Below are positions 23,381-32,134 of a stretch of 64,000 nucleotides of DNA, piece by piece. This stretch comes from Collinsella aerofaciens. Its GTDB lineage: Bacteria > Actinomycetota > Coriobacteriia > Coriobacteriales > Coriobacteriaceae. The translations under genes were made by a program, and so were the position numbers. Under the pieces are notes generated by a model. The model saw only the letters and a program-made list of their open reading frames with translations, was not told where the DNA came from and did not search any database. Each line of letters opens with the position of its first letter. Within the stretch, counting starts at the first letter, position 1. Location of the stretch: the NCBI RefSeq assembly GCF_015561195.1, contig NZ_JADMSU010000008.1:1-64000 (forward strand). Reading direction: 5' to 3'.

Positions 23381-26062
23381 CTACTCCTTCTCAACCGCGC
23401 GCATGATCGCCTTGTAGATCTCCATCAGCGGGATAATCAGGAAGGCAAGGCCCAGCGCGGCAAGAACGCCCTTGAGCTCAAGCGTCACGGGGCCAAAGAA
23501 CATCTCGGCAAGCGTCGGCTGCACGGTTACGATCACCGTCAGCACCAGCGCCAGCGCGGCGGAAGCCCACAGCCACTTGTTCTGCTTCTTCATGGTGAAC
23601 AGCGACGCACGACGGCTGCGCATATTGAAGCAGTGGAAAATCTCGACCATGTTGAGCGTGATGAACGCCATCATCACGCCTTCCTCGTCGGCATTGCCGG
23701 CGATCATATCGGCGATGTGGATGTAGCCCATGTCAAAGTACACGCCCACAAAGAAGCTCGCCAGCACCAGCACGGTGATGATTAGGCCCTGGACCACACA
23801 GTCCAGGCCCATATTGCCGGCAAAGACGCCGTCCTTGGCGTTGCGCGGTTTGCGCTTCATGATGTCGCCCTCGGCATCCTCCATGCCCAACGCGAGCGCG
23901 GGGAAGCAGTCGGTAACTAGGTTCACCCACAGCAGCTGCACCGGCTGGAAGATGGTAAAGCCGATGAGCGTGGCGATAAACACCGAGAATACCTCGGCAA
24001 GGTTGGCCGAAAGCAGGAACTGGATGACCTTGCGGATGTTGTCGTAGATGCGACGGCCCTCTTCGCAGGCACCGATGATGGTGGCGAAGTTGTCGTCGGC
24101 AAGCACCATGTCGGCGACGTTCTTGGTGACATCGGTACCGGTGATGCCCATGCCCACGCCGATGTCGGCGCGCTTGATGGACGGAGCGTCGTTGACGCCG
24201 TCGCCCGTCATGGCCACGATCTGGTCGCGCGACTTCCAAGCCTCGACGATGCGGGTCTTGTGCTCGGGCTGGACGCGGGCGTACACGCCGTAATCCTCGA
24301 TGTGCGCGTCGAGTTCCTCGTCGCTCATGCGATCGAGGTCGGCACCGGTGATGGCCTGGCTGCGATCGGCGACGATGCCCAGCTGCTTGGCGATGGCCAC
24401 GGCGGTGTCGATGTGGTCGCCCGTGATCATGACGGTGCGGATACCGGCGTCGTGCGCCTCGCGTATGGCGTCGGCGACCTCGGGGCGGACCGGGTCAATC
24501 ATGCCGGACAGGCCGCAAAAGACCAGGTCGTGCTCGAGCGCGGCGGGGCTGCAGTCGGCCGGGACCTCGGTGTAGGTGCGGCTTGCCAGCGCCAGCACGC
24601 GCAGGGCCTCGTCGGCCATGGCCTTGTTGGCGGCCACGAGCTCGGCACGACGCTCCTCGGTCAGTGGAACGACCTTGTCGCCGTCGTAGATATGGGTGCA
24701 CAGGCCGATCACCACATCGGGCGCGCCCTTGGTGTACTGCTCATACTCGCCGTCCAGGGTCTCGACGACCACGGACATCATCTTGCGGCCCGAGTCAAAC
24801 GGGGCCTCGCCCACACGCGGATGCTCGGCGGTCAGGCCGGTGAGCCCCGCCTTGCCGGCGTCGTTGACGAGCGCGCACTCAGTCGGCTCACCCACGGCCT
24901 CGCCCAGCTCCTCATCCCACTGGGCGTCGGAGCACAGAGCCATACCGGCCAGGAACTTCTCCTCAGGCGCGGCGAGCTCGTGCTTGACGACGGTCATCTT
25001 GTTTTGGGTAAGGGTACCGGTCTTGTCGGAGCAGATGGTCTGCGTGCAGCCAAGGGTCTCGACGGCAGAGAGCTTGCGGATAATCGCCTGGCGCTTGGCC
25101 ATCTTGGTCACGCCAAGCGAAAGGACGATGGTCACGACGGCGACCAGGCCCTCGGGGATGGCGGCGACGGCGAGCGAGACGGCAACCATAAAGGTGTCGA
25201 GCAGGGCAGTCGGGTCGGTAAGGACGTTGCCCACGCCGTGGCGCAGGATGTCGACGCCAAAGATCACAACGCAGATGACGATAACCATAATGGTAAGGAT
25301 GCGGCTGAGCTCGGCGAGCTTCACCTGCAACGGTGTGAGCTCTTCCTTGGCCTCGGCCAGGGCACCGGCGATCTTGCCCATCTCGGTATCCATGCCGGTG
25401 CCGACCACGACGGCGCGGCCGCGACCGTACACCACGGTGGAACCCATGTAGCACATGTTCTTGCGGTCGCCGAGCGGCACGTCATCGGTGCCCGCGGCAA
25501 GCTCAATCACGTCGGCGTGCTTCTCTACGGGCACCGACTCGCCGGTGAGTGCGGCCTCTTCGATCTTCATCGTGGCGCTCTCGAGCACACGGCAGTCGGC
25601 CGGGACGGAGTCGCCCGCCTCGAGCATGATAACGTCGCCGGGCACGAGCTCAGCGCTCGGCAGGTGCACGAGCTTGCCGTCGCGCAGCACCTTGGACTGC
25701 GCCGCGCTCATCTCCTGCAGGGCCTCGAGGGCCTCCTCGCTCTTGGCTTCCTGGACCACGCCCAGCACCGAGTTGACGATAACGACGAACATGATGATGA
25801 AGACATCGGCAAAGTCGGGCTCGCCCTTGACCATGCCCGTGAGTGCACTGATGACGGCGGCAACGATCAGCATGATGACCATGGGGTCGGCCATCTGCTC
25901 AAAGAAGCGCTTCCACAACGGTGTCTTCTCTGCTTCCTCGAGCTTGTTAGGGCCTGTCTTGGCGAGGCGCGACGACGCCTCGCCGGTGCTCAGGCCGAGG
26001 TTCTCATCGACACCCTGGTCGCTGAGCACCTCCGCCGCGGCGGACAGGTATTCCTTTTGCAT
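23381..26062 (-). CDS. Cation-transporting P-type ATPase (Ca2+/PMR1-SERCA type)
   Basis: 893-aa membrane pump that exports a divalent cation, by family most likely Ca2+ or Mn2+. Visible motifs are LTGESVPVEK (actuator TGES), AIPEGLVAVVTIVLS in M4, ICSDKTGTLTQNKM (phosphorylated Asp), MITGDHIDTA, TGDGVNDAPSIKRADIG, and NLVTDCFPALALG in M6, which together match P2A/SERCA-like pumps rather than Cu or K pumps. About ten membrane segments are present. It is monocistronic, preceded by a structured leader that can hide its ribosome binding site and followed by two hairpins. Ion specificity is inferred from the PEGL and NLVTD motifs. Confidence 0.93.
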   Translation of the reverse strand: MQKEYLSAAAEVLSDQGVDENLGLSTGEASSRLAKTGPNKLEEAEKTPLWKRFFEQMADPMVIMLIVAAVISALTGMVKGEPDFADVFIIMFVVIVNSVLGVVQEAKSEEALEALQEMSAAQSKVLRDGKLVHLPSAELVPGDVIMLEAGDSVPADCRVLESATMKIEEAALTGESVPVEKHADVIELAAGTDDVPLGDRKNMCYMGSTVVYGRGRAVVVGTGMDTEMGKIAGALAEAKEELTPLQVKLAELSRILTIMVIVICVVIFGVDILRHGVGNVLTDPTALLDTFMVAVSLAVAAIPEGLVAVVTIVLSLGVTKMAKRQAIIRKLSAVETLGCTQTICSDKTGTLTQNKMTVVKHELAAPEEKFLAGMALCSDAQWDEELGEAVGEPTECALVNDAGKAGLTGLTAEHPRVGEAPFDSGRKMMSVVVETLDGEYEQYTKGAPDVVIGLCTHIYDGDKVVPLTEERRAELVAANKAMADEALRVLALASRTYTEVPADCSPAALEHDLVFCGLSGMIDPVRPEVADAIREAHDAGIRTVMITGDHIDTAVAIAKQLGIVADRSQAITGADLDRMSDEELDAHIEDYGVYARVQPEHKTRIVEAWKSRDQIVAMTGDGVNDAPSIKRADIGVGMGITGTDVTKNVADMVLADDNFATIIGACEEGRRIYDNIRKVIQFLLSANLAEVFSVFIATLIGFTIFQPVQLLWVNLVTDCFPALALGMEDAEGDIMKRKPRNAKDGVFAGNMGLDCVVQGLIITVLVLASFFVGVYFDMGYIHIADMIAGNADEEGVMMAFITLNMVEIFHCFNMRSRRASLFTMKKQNKWLWASAALALVLTVIVTVQPTLAEMFFGPVTLELKGVLAALGLAFLIIPLMEIYKAIMRAVEKE

Positions 26063-26170
26063 ATAGAGTCCCCTCCTGGGATTCGAGCCACTCAGCAGAT
26101 TGATGCCCGATCATAATTCCCAGGAGAAGGGCAAGGGCTCATCAAGGCTGCCGTGCTGAGCGGCAGTTGA
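26063..26170 (-). promoter_or_regulatory. Candidate structured leader sequestering the ATPase ribosome binding site
   Basis: On the minus strand TCTCCTGGGA (about 26117-26126) can pair with TCCCAGGAG (26073-26081), which contains the AGGAGGGG site nine bases before the ATG. Upstream is a CTGCCG/CGGCAG hairpin and a GATG-GCCC/GGGC-ATC alternative pairing. No known riboswitch consensus was recognised. The gene-free stretch 26171-26400 shows nothing else clear. Confidence 0.45.
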
Positions 26171-26411
26171 TAGTGGGGCTATGGTACCCCAAAGCGGCGG
26201 GTCTAGCCAAAACATTCCAATTGGAAACACGGCTCGAGTGCAACGGTGCAGACCGTGTGATGCTCAATGTTGGTAAAACGTTTTTTCTTCGGCACTTCGT
26301 CAAACTGAAATATCGCCCAGATAGCAGCGGTAAGAGCAGTTGGTAAAATTTTTGCATATACCGTTTTTCCCGCAAAAAATGAACTTCTTAATCGGCATAC
26401 GGTCGTTTTTT

Positions 26412-26441
26412 TGGGGTATTCGGTCGGTATTTCGTTATAAT
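26412..26441 (+). promoter_or_regulatory. Probable pyk promoter
   Basis: A TATAAT at 26436-26441 lies 63 bp before the pyk ATG in an AT-rich stretch that is unusual in this genome. The -35 (TGGGGT) is poor. Confidence 0.5.
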
Positions 26442-26504
26442 CAACTCGATTTTATTTCTTATGGTTTATCTATCAGCGCAAGACGATGTCAGATGGAGGT
26501 CTGA

Positions 26505-27965
26505 ATGTACAAGCGCACTAAGATTGTATGCACCATGGGTCCCGCCTGCGATAGCGACGAGACCATCCGCGAGATGATCAAGGCGGGCATGAACGTCGCC
26601 CGTTTTAACTTCTCGCACGGATCCTACGACGAGCACCACGGTCGCATCGAGCGCGTCCGTCGTATTTCCAAGGAGCTCGGTCTGCCCGTCGGCATCCTGC
26701 TCGACACCAAGGGCCCCGAGGTCCGCACCGGCCTTCTGGTCGACGGCAAGAAGGTTGCCGTCAAGACCGGCGACAAGATTGTCGTCACCGCTCAGCCCAC
26801 GTCCGAGGATTTCCACGGCACCGCCGAGCACATCTCCCTCGACTACCTGGCTCTGCCCTCCGAGGTCGAGAAGGGCTCCCTCATCCTGATCGATGACGGT
26901 CTGGTTGCCCTCGAGGTCGAGTCCGTCAGCGGCCAGGACATGACCTGCGTCGTCAAGAACGACGGCCTGATCGGCGAGCGCAAGGGCGTCAACATGCCCA
27001 ACGTCAACATCTCGCTGCCCGCCATCACCGAGCGCGATCGTCAGGACATCCTCTTTGGCCTGACCGAGAACATCGACTACATCGCCGCTTCCTTCATCCG
27101 TGACGGCGAGTCCGTCCGCGGCATCCGCGAGCTTTGCCGCGAGAACGGTGGCGAGCACGTGACGATCTTCCCGAAGATCGAGTGCGCCCTGGGCGTCGAG
27201 AACTTTGACGAGATCCTCGAGGCTTCCGACGGCATCATGGTCGCCCGTGGCGACCTGGGCATCGAGATCAAGCCCGAGCTCGTTCCCCACATCCAGAAGG
27301 AGATCATCGCCAAGTGCAACGCGGCTTACAAGCCCGTCATCACCGCTACGCAGATGCTCGACTCCATGCAGCAGAACCCGCGCCCGACGCGCGCCGAGGT
27401 TGCCGACGTTGCTAACGCCATCTACGACGGCACCGACGCCGTTATGCTCTCTGGCGAGTCCGCTGCCGGTAAGTACCCGGTCGAGGCCGTCAAGATGCAG
27501 GCCAGCATCGCTCTCGAGACCGAGAAGTACCTCCCGGCCCACGCTCCGCTCGAGGTTCCGGCCGATGCTCACGGCACCCGCGTCGTCAACAACGTTGTGG
27601 GTATGTCCGCTGTGAACATGGCTACCACCGTTGGCGCCAAGTGCATCACCGTGCCGACGACCACCGGTCGTACCGCTCGCCTGATCTCGCACTTCCGTCC
27701 CAACATGCCGATCTGCGCGTTCTCCCGCCACGAGTGGGCCGTCCAGCAGATGATCATGTACTGGGGCGTTATCCCGCACCAGGCCGAGATTACCCAGGGC
27801 ACCGTCAACGGCACGATTGTCAAGGCGATCGAGACCGCTAAGGAGCTCGGCTACGTCGAGGCCGGCGATCTGACCGTCGCCACCGCCGGCGATCCCCGCA
27901 TGAGCGTCCAGCTCGAGGACAAGGTCTCCTCGACCAACGTCGCTTACGTCGCTCAGGTACGCTAA
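26505..27965 (+). CDS. pyk: Pyruvate kinase
   Basis: Final glycolytic step: phosphoenolpyruvate plus ADP to pyruvate plus ATP. The 486-aa protein shows LLDTKGPEVRTG, the active-site Lys/Glu segment IFPKIECALGVENFDEILE, MVARGDLGIEI, and TATQMLDSM. The C-terminal regulatory domain contains TTGRTARLISHFRPN. It lacks the extra PEP-utiliser-like C-terminal domain of Bacillus-type enzymes. GGAGG precedes the ATG. Codon use is noticeably different from its neighbours (more T-ending codons, e.g. gtt, gct, cgt), typical of a highly expressed gene. It is monocistronic with a strong terminator. Confidence 0.98.
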   Translation: MYKRTKIVCTMGPACDSDETIREMIKAGMNVARFNFSHGSYDEHHGRIERVRRISKELGLPVGILLDTKGPEVRTGLLVDGKKVAVKTGDKIVVTAQPTSEDFHGTAEHISLDYLALPSEVEKGSLILIDDGLVALEVESVSGQDMTCVVKNDGLIGERKGVNMPNVNISLPAITERDRQDILFGLTENIDYIAASFIRDGESVRGIRELCRENGGEHVTIFPKIECALGVENFDEILEASDGIMVARGDLGIEIKPELVPHIQKEIIAKCNAAYKPVITATQMLDSMQQNPRPTRAEVADVANAIYDGTDAVMLSGESAAGKYPVEAVKMQASIALETEKYLPAHAPLEVPADAHGTRVVNNVVGMSAVNMATTVGAKCITVPTTTGRTARLISHFRPNMPICAFSRHEWAVQQMIMYWGVIPHQAEITQGTVNGTIVKAIETAKELGYVEAGDLTVATAGDPRMSVQLEDKVSSTNVAYVAQVR

Positions 27966-27994
27966 ATCGCACTTGCAAGCAGATTTGCATTGCA

Positions 27995-28031
27995 AAGGGC
28001 CCGGAAGGCTTTGCCTTCCGGGCCCTTTTTT
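27995..28031 (+). terminator. Terminator of pyk
   Basis: AAGGGCCCGGAAGGC/GCCTTCCGGGCCCTT with a TTT apex, followed by a T-run. Confidence 0.93.
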
Positions 28032-28166
28032 AAACCTTCTTCGTATGCCGCTTCATCGATTTGTGATCAGTCGCGAGCCTTTCCGATACTGAGTGCACCA
28101 TCGAAGATGCCCTGCGACAGGAACTGTTGGTCAATTGGGATGAACTGTTCACCGTCAAGTCGTCGG

Positions 28167-29015
28167 CTAGCAGCTAGTGATCAGAGGGACTGCGGAAACG
28201 TCAGAAGCGGCAACGCGAGCCGCAAAGCCCGCCTCGGTCAGCTCGATGACCTCGGTAAACGTTGCGTCGAAGAACTCCTCGGTCAGCAGGCGGTATGGCG
28301 GATGATCGGGCTCACCGGGGTTTTCGCGCACGATCTCGTGTATAACGCCGATGGTCTTGAGTACATACTCCTTCTGGATGGGATACTGCCCGAAACGCGT
28401 CGCCGCAGTATACAGGCGATCGGTCGCGCGCGGAATCGAAACAATACCGAGCGTCTTGCCAAACCAGTCAAAGTCGCCTTGCTTTTTAATGCGGAATTCC
28501 TCGCACGGTTTGCCGCCGTGCGCCTCCAGGTACTGGTTCACGCGCGTATTCCATACGGTATCGGCCACCAGATGCGACCAGACTCCCAGTGTCAAATCGA
28601 GCAACGACTGCGCCACATCCTCAGACGCAAGCGAGAACTCACGAGCGCCGGGACCGATAACCGGCTCAGCATCCCTGTAGCGCTGGGGATAGTGCACGCG
28701 ATTCAGTCGCTCGCGCTCCTCGACAATCGAGGTAGCCTCAGCGGGTTCGCCCGCGGGTGCGCCTTTAAGCAGCGGCGCCACATAGGTATCCCAGAACTCG
28801 TGCTCGCGCGGCTTAGGGATAGGCTCGGGCTTTGCAAAGTGCGTAATGCGATACGGAATGGGATCAGCGATACCGGGAACCATGTAGCCCACAAAAATGT
28901 CCGGAACCACGCAGCCAAACAAAAAGGCATTGCGGTCACGAACGCTATCGGCAAGCACGCCAGCACGCGCCAGCAAGCGCTCCGTTTGAGCGATATGAAT
29001 GTTCCAACTTGGCAT
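28167..29015 (-). CDS. Zinc-dependent phospholipase C-fold protein
   Basis: 282-aa protein resembling the zinc-dependent phospholipase C family. It has an N-terminal MPSWNIHIAQTE (Trp1/His-type metal ligand), CVVPDIFVGY (Asp ligand), a central ITHF, and LGVWSHLVADTVWN, where His and Asp continue the metal set. There is no clear signal peptide, so it may act inside the cell. The start at 29015 is preceded by GGGGGTGG; the ATG twelve bases upstream has no site. Substrate is unknown. The frame terminates just inside a possible older coding remnant on the other strand. Confidence 0.7.
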   Translation of the reverse strand: MPSWNIHIAQTERLLARAGVLADSVRDRNAFLFGCVVPDIFVGYMVPGIADPIPYRITHFAKPEPIPKPREHEFWDTYVAPLLKGAPAGEPAEATSIVEERERLNRVHYPQRYRDAEPVIGPGAREFSLASEDVAQSLLDLTLGVWSHLVADTVWNTRVNQYLEAHGGKPCEEFRIKKQGDFDWFGKTLGIVSIPRATDRLYTAATRFGQYPIQKEYVLKTIGVIHEIVRENPGEPDHPPYRLLTEEFFDATFTEVIELTEAGFAARVAASDVSAVPLITSC

Positions 29016-29095
29016 AGCCACCCCCATAAAAAACCTGGATAACTATACCATCACGGCAAAGCCGCGCGGGCGGCTACGCACGCTCTACGCAGCAA

Positions 29096-29890
29096 CTATT
29101 CTGTAGCACCGCTTTCGGTTCCATACGACGGCACGGGCGCCTCGACCACATGGTGATATCGATCGATATAGATTGCACGGGCCCCCAGGCGTCGCACCAA
29201 ATCCTGGTGATGCGTGCTCATCAAAACCGTCTTACCAGCAGCAACGTAGGCCAGCAAGAAGTTGACCACGATGTCGCATGAATCCTCGTCGAGCCCATTG
29301 GTTGGCTCGTCGAGGACCAAGATATCCGGGTTCATCGACACCACCGCAGCCAGCGCAACGCGCTTCTTTTGCCCGCCCGAGAGCTGATAGGGCGAGGCAT
29401 CGACCAGGTCGGCAACTTGAAACAGCTCCATGGCATCGCGCACGCGGCGGTCGAGCTCGTCTGCCGGAAGTCCCATCTGGGCGGGGCCAAACGCAACTTC
29501 CTCGCCGACCGTGGCGCAAAAGAGCTGAGCATCGGCGTTCTGGAACACAAAGCCCACGCGCTGATGGAACCGTTGAGCGGCCGCGGAATCCTTGAGATAC
29601 GCTGCGTCAACCACGCGTCCATCAAACAGATACGTGCCGGCATCCGCGAGCTCAAGGCCATTGATGAGCCGCATGATCGTGGTCTTGCCGCAGCCGTTGG
29701 GACCGAGCAGGGCAACGAGTTCACCACGATCGACCTGCAGCGACACACCATCGACAACCGTATGCCCCGCATAGGAGAACACCACGTCGCGCAGCTCGAT
29801 GAGCGGCGCGACCTTGGTGCCGCCCGCACCGTTCGTGCCCGCCGCACCATTCATATCGATCGTCAAAACGTCGCCCTTCCCTATTTGCAT
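29096..29890 (-). CDS. cbiO: Energy-coupling factor ATPase CbiO
   Basis: ATP-binding subunit of the cobalt/nickel ECF importer. Motifs: Walker A LLGPNGCGKTTIMRL, Q-loop FVFQNADAQLFCATV, ABC signature YQLSGGQKKRVALAA, Walker B ILVLDEPTNGLD, and H-loop LMSTHHQDL. About 264 aa from the ATG at 29890. That start has a weak site, and a TTG at 29866 or an ATG at 29854 are alternatives. It is the last gene of cbiM-cbiQ-cbiO. Confidence 0.93.
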   Translation of the reverse strand: MQIGKGDVLTIDMNGAAGTNGAGGTKVAPLIELRDVVFSYAGHTVVDGVSLQVDRGELVALLGPNGCGKTTIMRLINGLELADAGTYLFDGRVVDAAYLKDSAAAQRFHQRVGFVFQNADAQLFCATVGEEVAFGPAQMGLPADELDRRVRDAMELFQVADLVDASPYQLSGGQKKRVALAAVVSMNPDILVLDEPTNGLDEDSCDIVVNFLLAYVAAGKTVLMSTHHQDLVRRLGARAIYIDRYHHVVEAPVPSYGTESGATE

Positions 29891-29912
29891 CCCCAGTCGG
29901 AACCAGCAGCGC

Positions 29913-30749
29913 CTACAGCACGGCGCACAACACTGCCAGCAGCGCCACGCCGGCCGCATAGATTGCATCGCGCCAGCCAAACCCGCCGCGTGCAGGCGCC
30001 GGATACACGCCGGCAAAGCCGCGGCAAAGCATAGCCTCGTCCATCGCGCTGCTGCATTCCATCGCCTTGATAAAGGTCATGCCCATGATACCCGCCAGCG
30101 AGTCGGTGCGCGAAAAACCCGCAGGTGCACGGCCAACGCTGCGCAGCATGACCGATTCGCACAGATCGTGCGCCGTGCGTCCCAGCACCTCGATATGCTT
30201 GAGCGCCATATCAAACGTAAAGATAACTTCGTCGGGTAGATGTAGCATCTTGAGCGCCGCCGACATGCGGCTCCACGTGAGGGTCCACGAAACACCCAGC
30301 ACCAGCGACACATTAATAAACGTCTTGAGCGCGATCTTGAGCATGGCACCCGTGGCAGACGCGCCCAGCAGCAGGGCAGGCAGTGCCAGAACCACCGCGA
30401 GCCCCGCAGCGCCAAGCGCCGGCACAAAGGTTGCCCGCAGCCCGCGTACGGGGCGCACGGCAACGAGCACCAGCGCGATAGCCGCCATCAACATGAGGTA
30501 CAGCGGGCTCTGCGTCAGGCACACGCACAGAACGCAAACGAACATCCCTACCAAACGCACCGGGGCCGAAACGGAAGAAAGGGCGCGGTCGATTATCGAC
30601 CCGCCCTTGTGTGCGCCGCCGCCCAGGCGAACCCGCTCAAGCAGGCTCGCCAGGTGCAGGACGTTCTTTTGCATCACACGATGTCGAGCCCCCGCGGGCT
30701 CGTAACGCTGCTCGACCGCGAGCCAGCTAGGCAGCTCGGCTATTGCCAT
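29913..30749 (-). CDS. cbiQ: Energy-coupling factor transmembrane protein CbiQ
   Basis: 278-aa membrane scaffold (T component) with about five or six hydrophobic segments and the two conserved short arginine-containing coupling motifs, seen as ESVMLRSVGR and DEAMLCRGF near the C-terminal half, which contact the ATPase. It overlaps cbiM by about 23 bp. The start ATG at 30749 follows an AAGGA site. It couples ATP hydrolysis by CbiO to substrate release by CbiM. Confidence 0.92.
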   Translation of the reverse strand: MAIAELPSWLAVEQRYEPAGARHRVMQKNVLHLASLLERVRLGGGAHKGGSIIDRALSSVSAPVRLVGMFVCVLCVCLTQSPLYLMLMAAIALVLVAVRPVRGLRATFVPALGAAGLAVVLALPALLLGASATGAMLKIALKTFINVSLVLGVSWTLTWSRMSAALKMLHLPDEVIFTFDMALKHIEVLGRTAHDLCESVMLRSVGRAPAGFSRTDSLAGIMGMTFIKAMECSSAMDEAMLCRGFAGVYPAPARGGFGWRDAIYAAGVALLAVLCAVL

Positions 30750-31809
30750 GAGCACCGCTTTCCTTAACCGTCAGCGAGATCAGACGAAATGCGATGGTGA
30801 GCACCGCCACGCCAATCACGCCGGACAGGATATACATGGCAGCCTGGCCGGCAAAGCCAAGACCCTGTTCCTCGGAATAGGCCTGCAGGTAATCACCCGT
30901 AGGCAGAGCATCGGCAAAGGTCGGGGTATCGAGGCCGACCGAAGCCTGCAGGCTGTCGTCGCCAGCCTCCTGAACGGCGGTCGCGGCGCCCTCGGCGTCC
31001 CATTCACCCCAGGCGTCACCGGTGGCAAGCAAGCCGAGCGGCGTAGCCACGACAAGCACGGCGACCAGAATGAGCGTAGGGATCAGGGAAGTCTTCTTGG
31101 CGGTACCATCGGCGGCAAGCTGGCCATCGGCGGCCTCGGGGCCGACGATAATGCTCGGCGCCGTCTTCTTAATGAAGCCGTAGATGGCGGCCGTCGCCAC
31201 GCCCTCGACCACGCCGGCAACCAGCATATGCGGGACCAACATGGCCGGAATAGCCACGGACAGCGGGAAGGGGCAGTACAGCGGAGCGCCCGAAGCGTTG
31301 GTGAAGAGCATCGGCTGAATGCCAAACTCGATCGCCGCGCACAGGGCCGCCAGACACAGGCCGACCCAACCGCTCACGATGGCAGAAACCGAGGTGCCCC
31401 AGCTCTTGTCGTTCAGACGGCTGTTGAGCGCACGGAACACGATAGCAGCGGTAAACGGCAGCACAAAGGCCATGTTAAAGCAGTTGGCGCCAAAGGACAG
31501 AACGCCGCCGTCGCCAAACAGCAGCGCCTGCAGCGCCAGCGCGACCGAAACCGCGATGGCAGCGGCCTCGGGACCCAGCAGCAGTGCGATGAGCGCACCA
31601 CCAACGGCGTGACCAGTGGTGCCACCGGGCAGCGGCACGTTGAACATCATGAGCAAGAAGGAGAATGCGGCGCAAATGCCCAGGAACGCCATATGCTCGC
31701 GATCGAGCGTGGCGCGTACCTTTTTGATGCAATGGACCCAAACGGGCACCATCGCCACCGCCATAACGGCATCGGTCTGCGGGGACAGATAATTATCGGG
31801 AATATGCAT
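30727..31809 (-). CDS. cbiM: Cobalt/nickel ECF substrate-binding protein CbiM with C-terminal CbiN-like part
   Basis: 360-aa S component. The N-terminus MHIPDNYLSP supplies the metal-binding His2 typical of CbiM/NikM; the start was set there (31809) with a GAGAGGG site rather than at the ATG four codons upstream. Conserved blocks PLPGGTTGHAVGG and FGANCFNMAFV follow. The C-terminal about 110 residues (from LIPTLILVAVLV) contain two further membrane helices flanking an extracytoplasmic loop, the arrangement of CbiN/NikN fused to the S component. It imports Co2+ or Ni2+; the choice cannot be told from sequence alone. Confidence 0.93.
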   Translation of the reverse strand: MHIPDNYLSPQTDAVMAVAMVPVWVHCIKKVRATLDREHMAFLGICAAFSFLLMMFNVPLPGGTTGHAVGGALIALLLGPEAAAIAVSVALALQALLFGDGGVLSFGANCFNMAFVLPFTAAIVFRALNSRLNDKSWGTSVSAIVSGWVGLCLAALCAAIEFGIQPMLFTNASGAPLYCPFPLSVAIPAMLVPHMLVAGVVEGVATAAIYGFIKKTAPSIIVGPEAADGQLAADGTAKKTSLIPTLILVAVLVVATPLGLLATGDAWGEWDAEGAATAVQEAGDDSLQASVGLDTPTFADALPTGDYLQAYSEEQGLGFAGQAAMYILSGVIGVAVLTIAFRLISLTVKESGAHGNSRAA

Positions 31810-31875
31810 GAGCCCTCTCAATCAGAACGTTGCGTGTTACGTTTCCAACAATCCGTAACACCGACTCTGCATACT

Positions 31876-31913
31876 AACAAAAAGGCGCACCGCCCACAAC
31901 GCAGCACGCCCTT
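31876..31913 (-). terminator. Terminator-like hairpin in the cbiM leader (possible attenuator)
   Basis: On the minus strand GGGCGTGC...GGTGCGCC is followed by T5, about 65 bp before the cbiM start, so it lies in the leader. No cobalamin or NiCo riboswitch consensus was recognised in 31914-32027. Confidence 0.4.
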
Positions 31914-32027
31914 GCAATACGTACGTTATTAACCCAGGTCCACGCACCGTCCAATAAAGGCCCATGCACTCCCAACTTTCCGGTCACCCGGAAGAAGGTA
32001 CGGTCCGCTCGCAACAAGGTTAACGCA

Positions 32028-32122
32028 GGAACCCGCCCCCGAGAGGGGTTTTCTAAGGCAACATCCCGCAGCCGCGAAGCGGCGAGGAAGTTGCCGTGAA
32101 AACCCCGCAGGGGGCGGGTTCC
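32028..32122 (-). repeat. Long nested hairpin NH-B after pheT
   Basis: Outer 13-bp perfect stem GGAACCCGCCCCC/GGGGGCGGGTTCC, then GGGGTTTTC/GAAAACCCC, then GGCAAC/GTTGCC, then apical GCCGC-GAA-GCGGC. It sits 13 bases after the pheT stop. The apical domain equals that of the hairpin at 23282-23369 with one added compensated base pair. Confidence 0.88.
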
Positions 32123-32134
32123 GAACGGCAAAGA

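Noticed and set aside
26142-26375. 77-aa minus-strand frame in the ATPase leader region
   Set aside because: No ribosome binding site, no domain, AT-rich composition unlike coding DNA here.
31874-32131. 85-aa minus-strand frame upstream of cbiM
   Set aside because: Covers a leader hairpin and the nested hairpin NH-B; composition is not protein-like.
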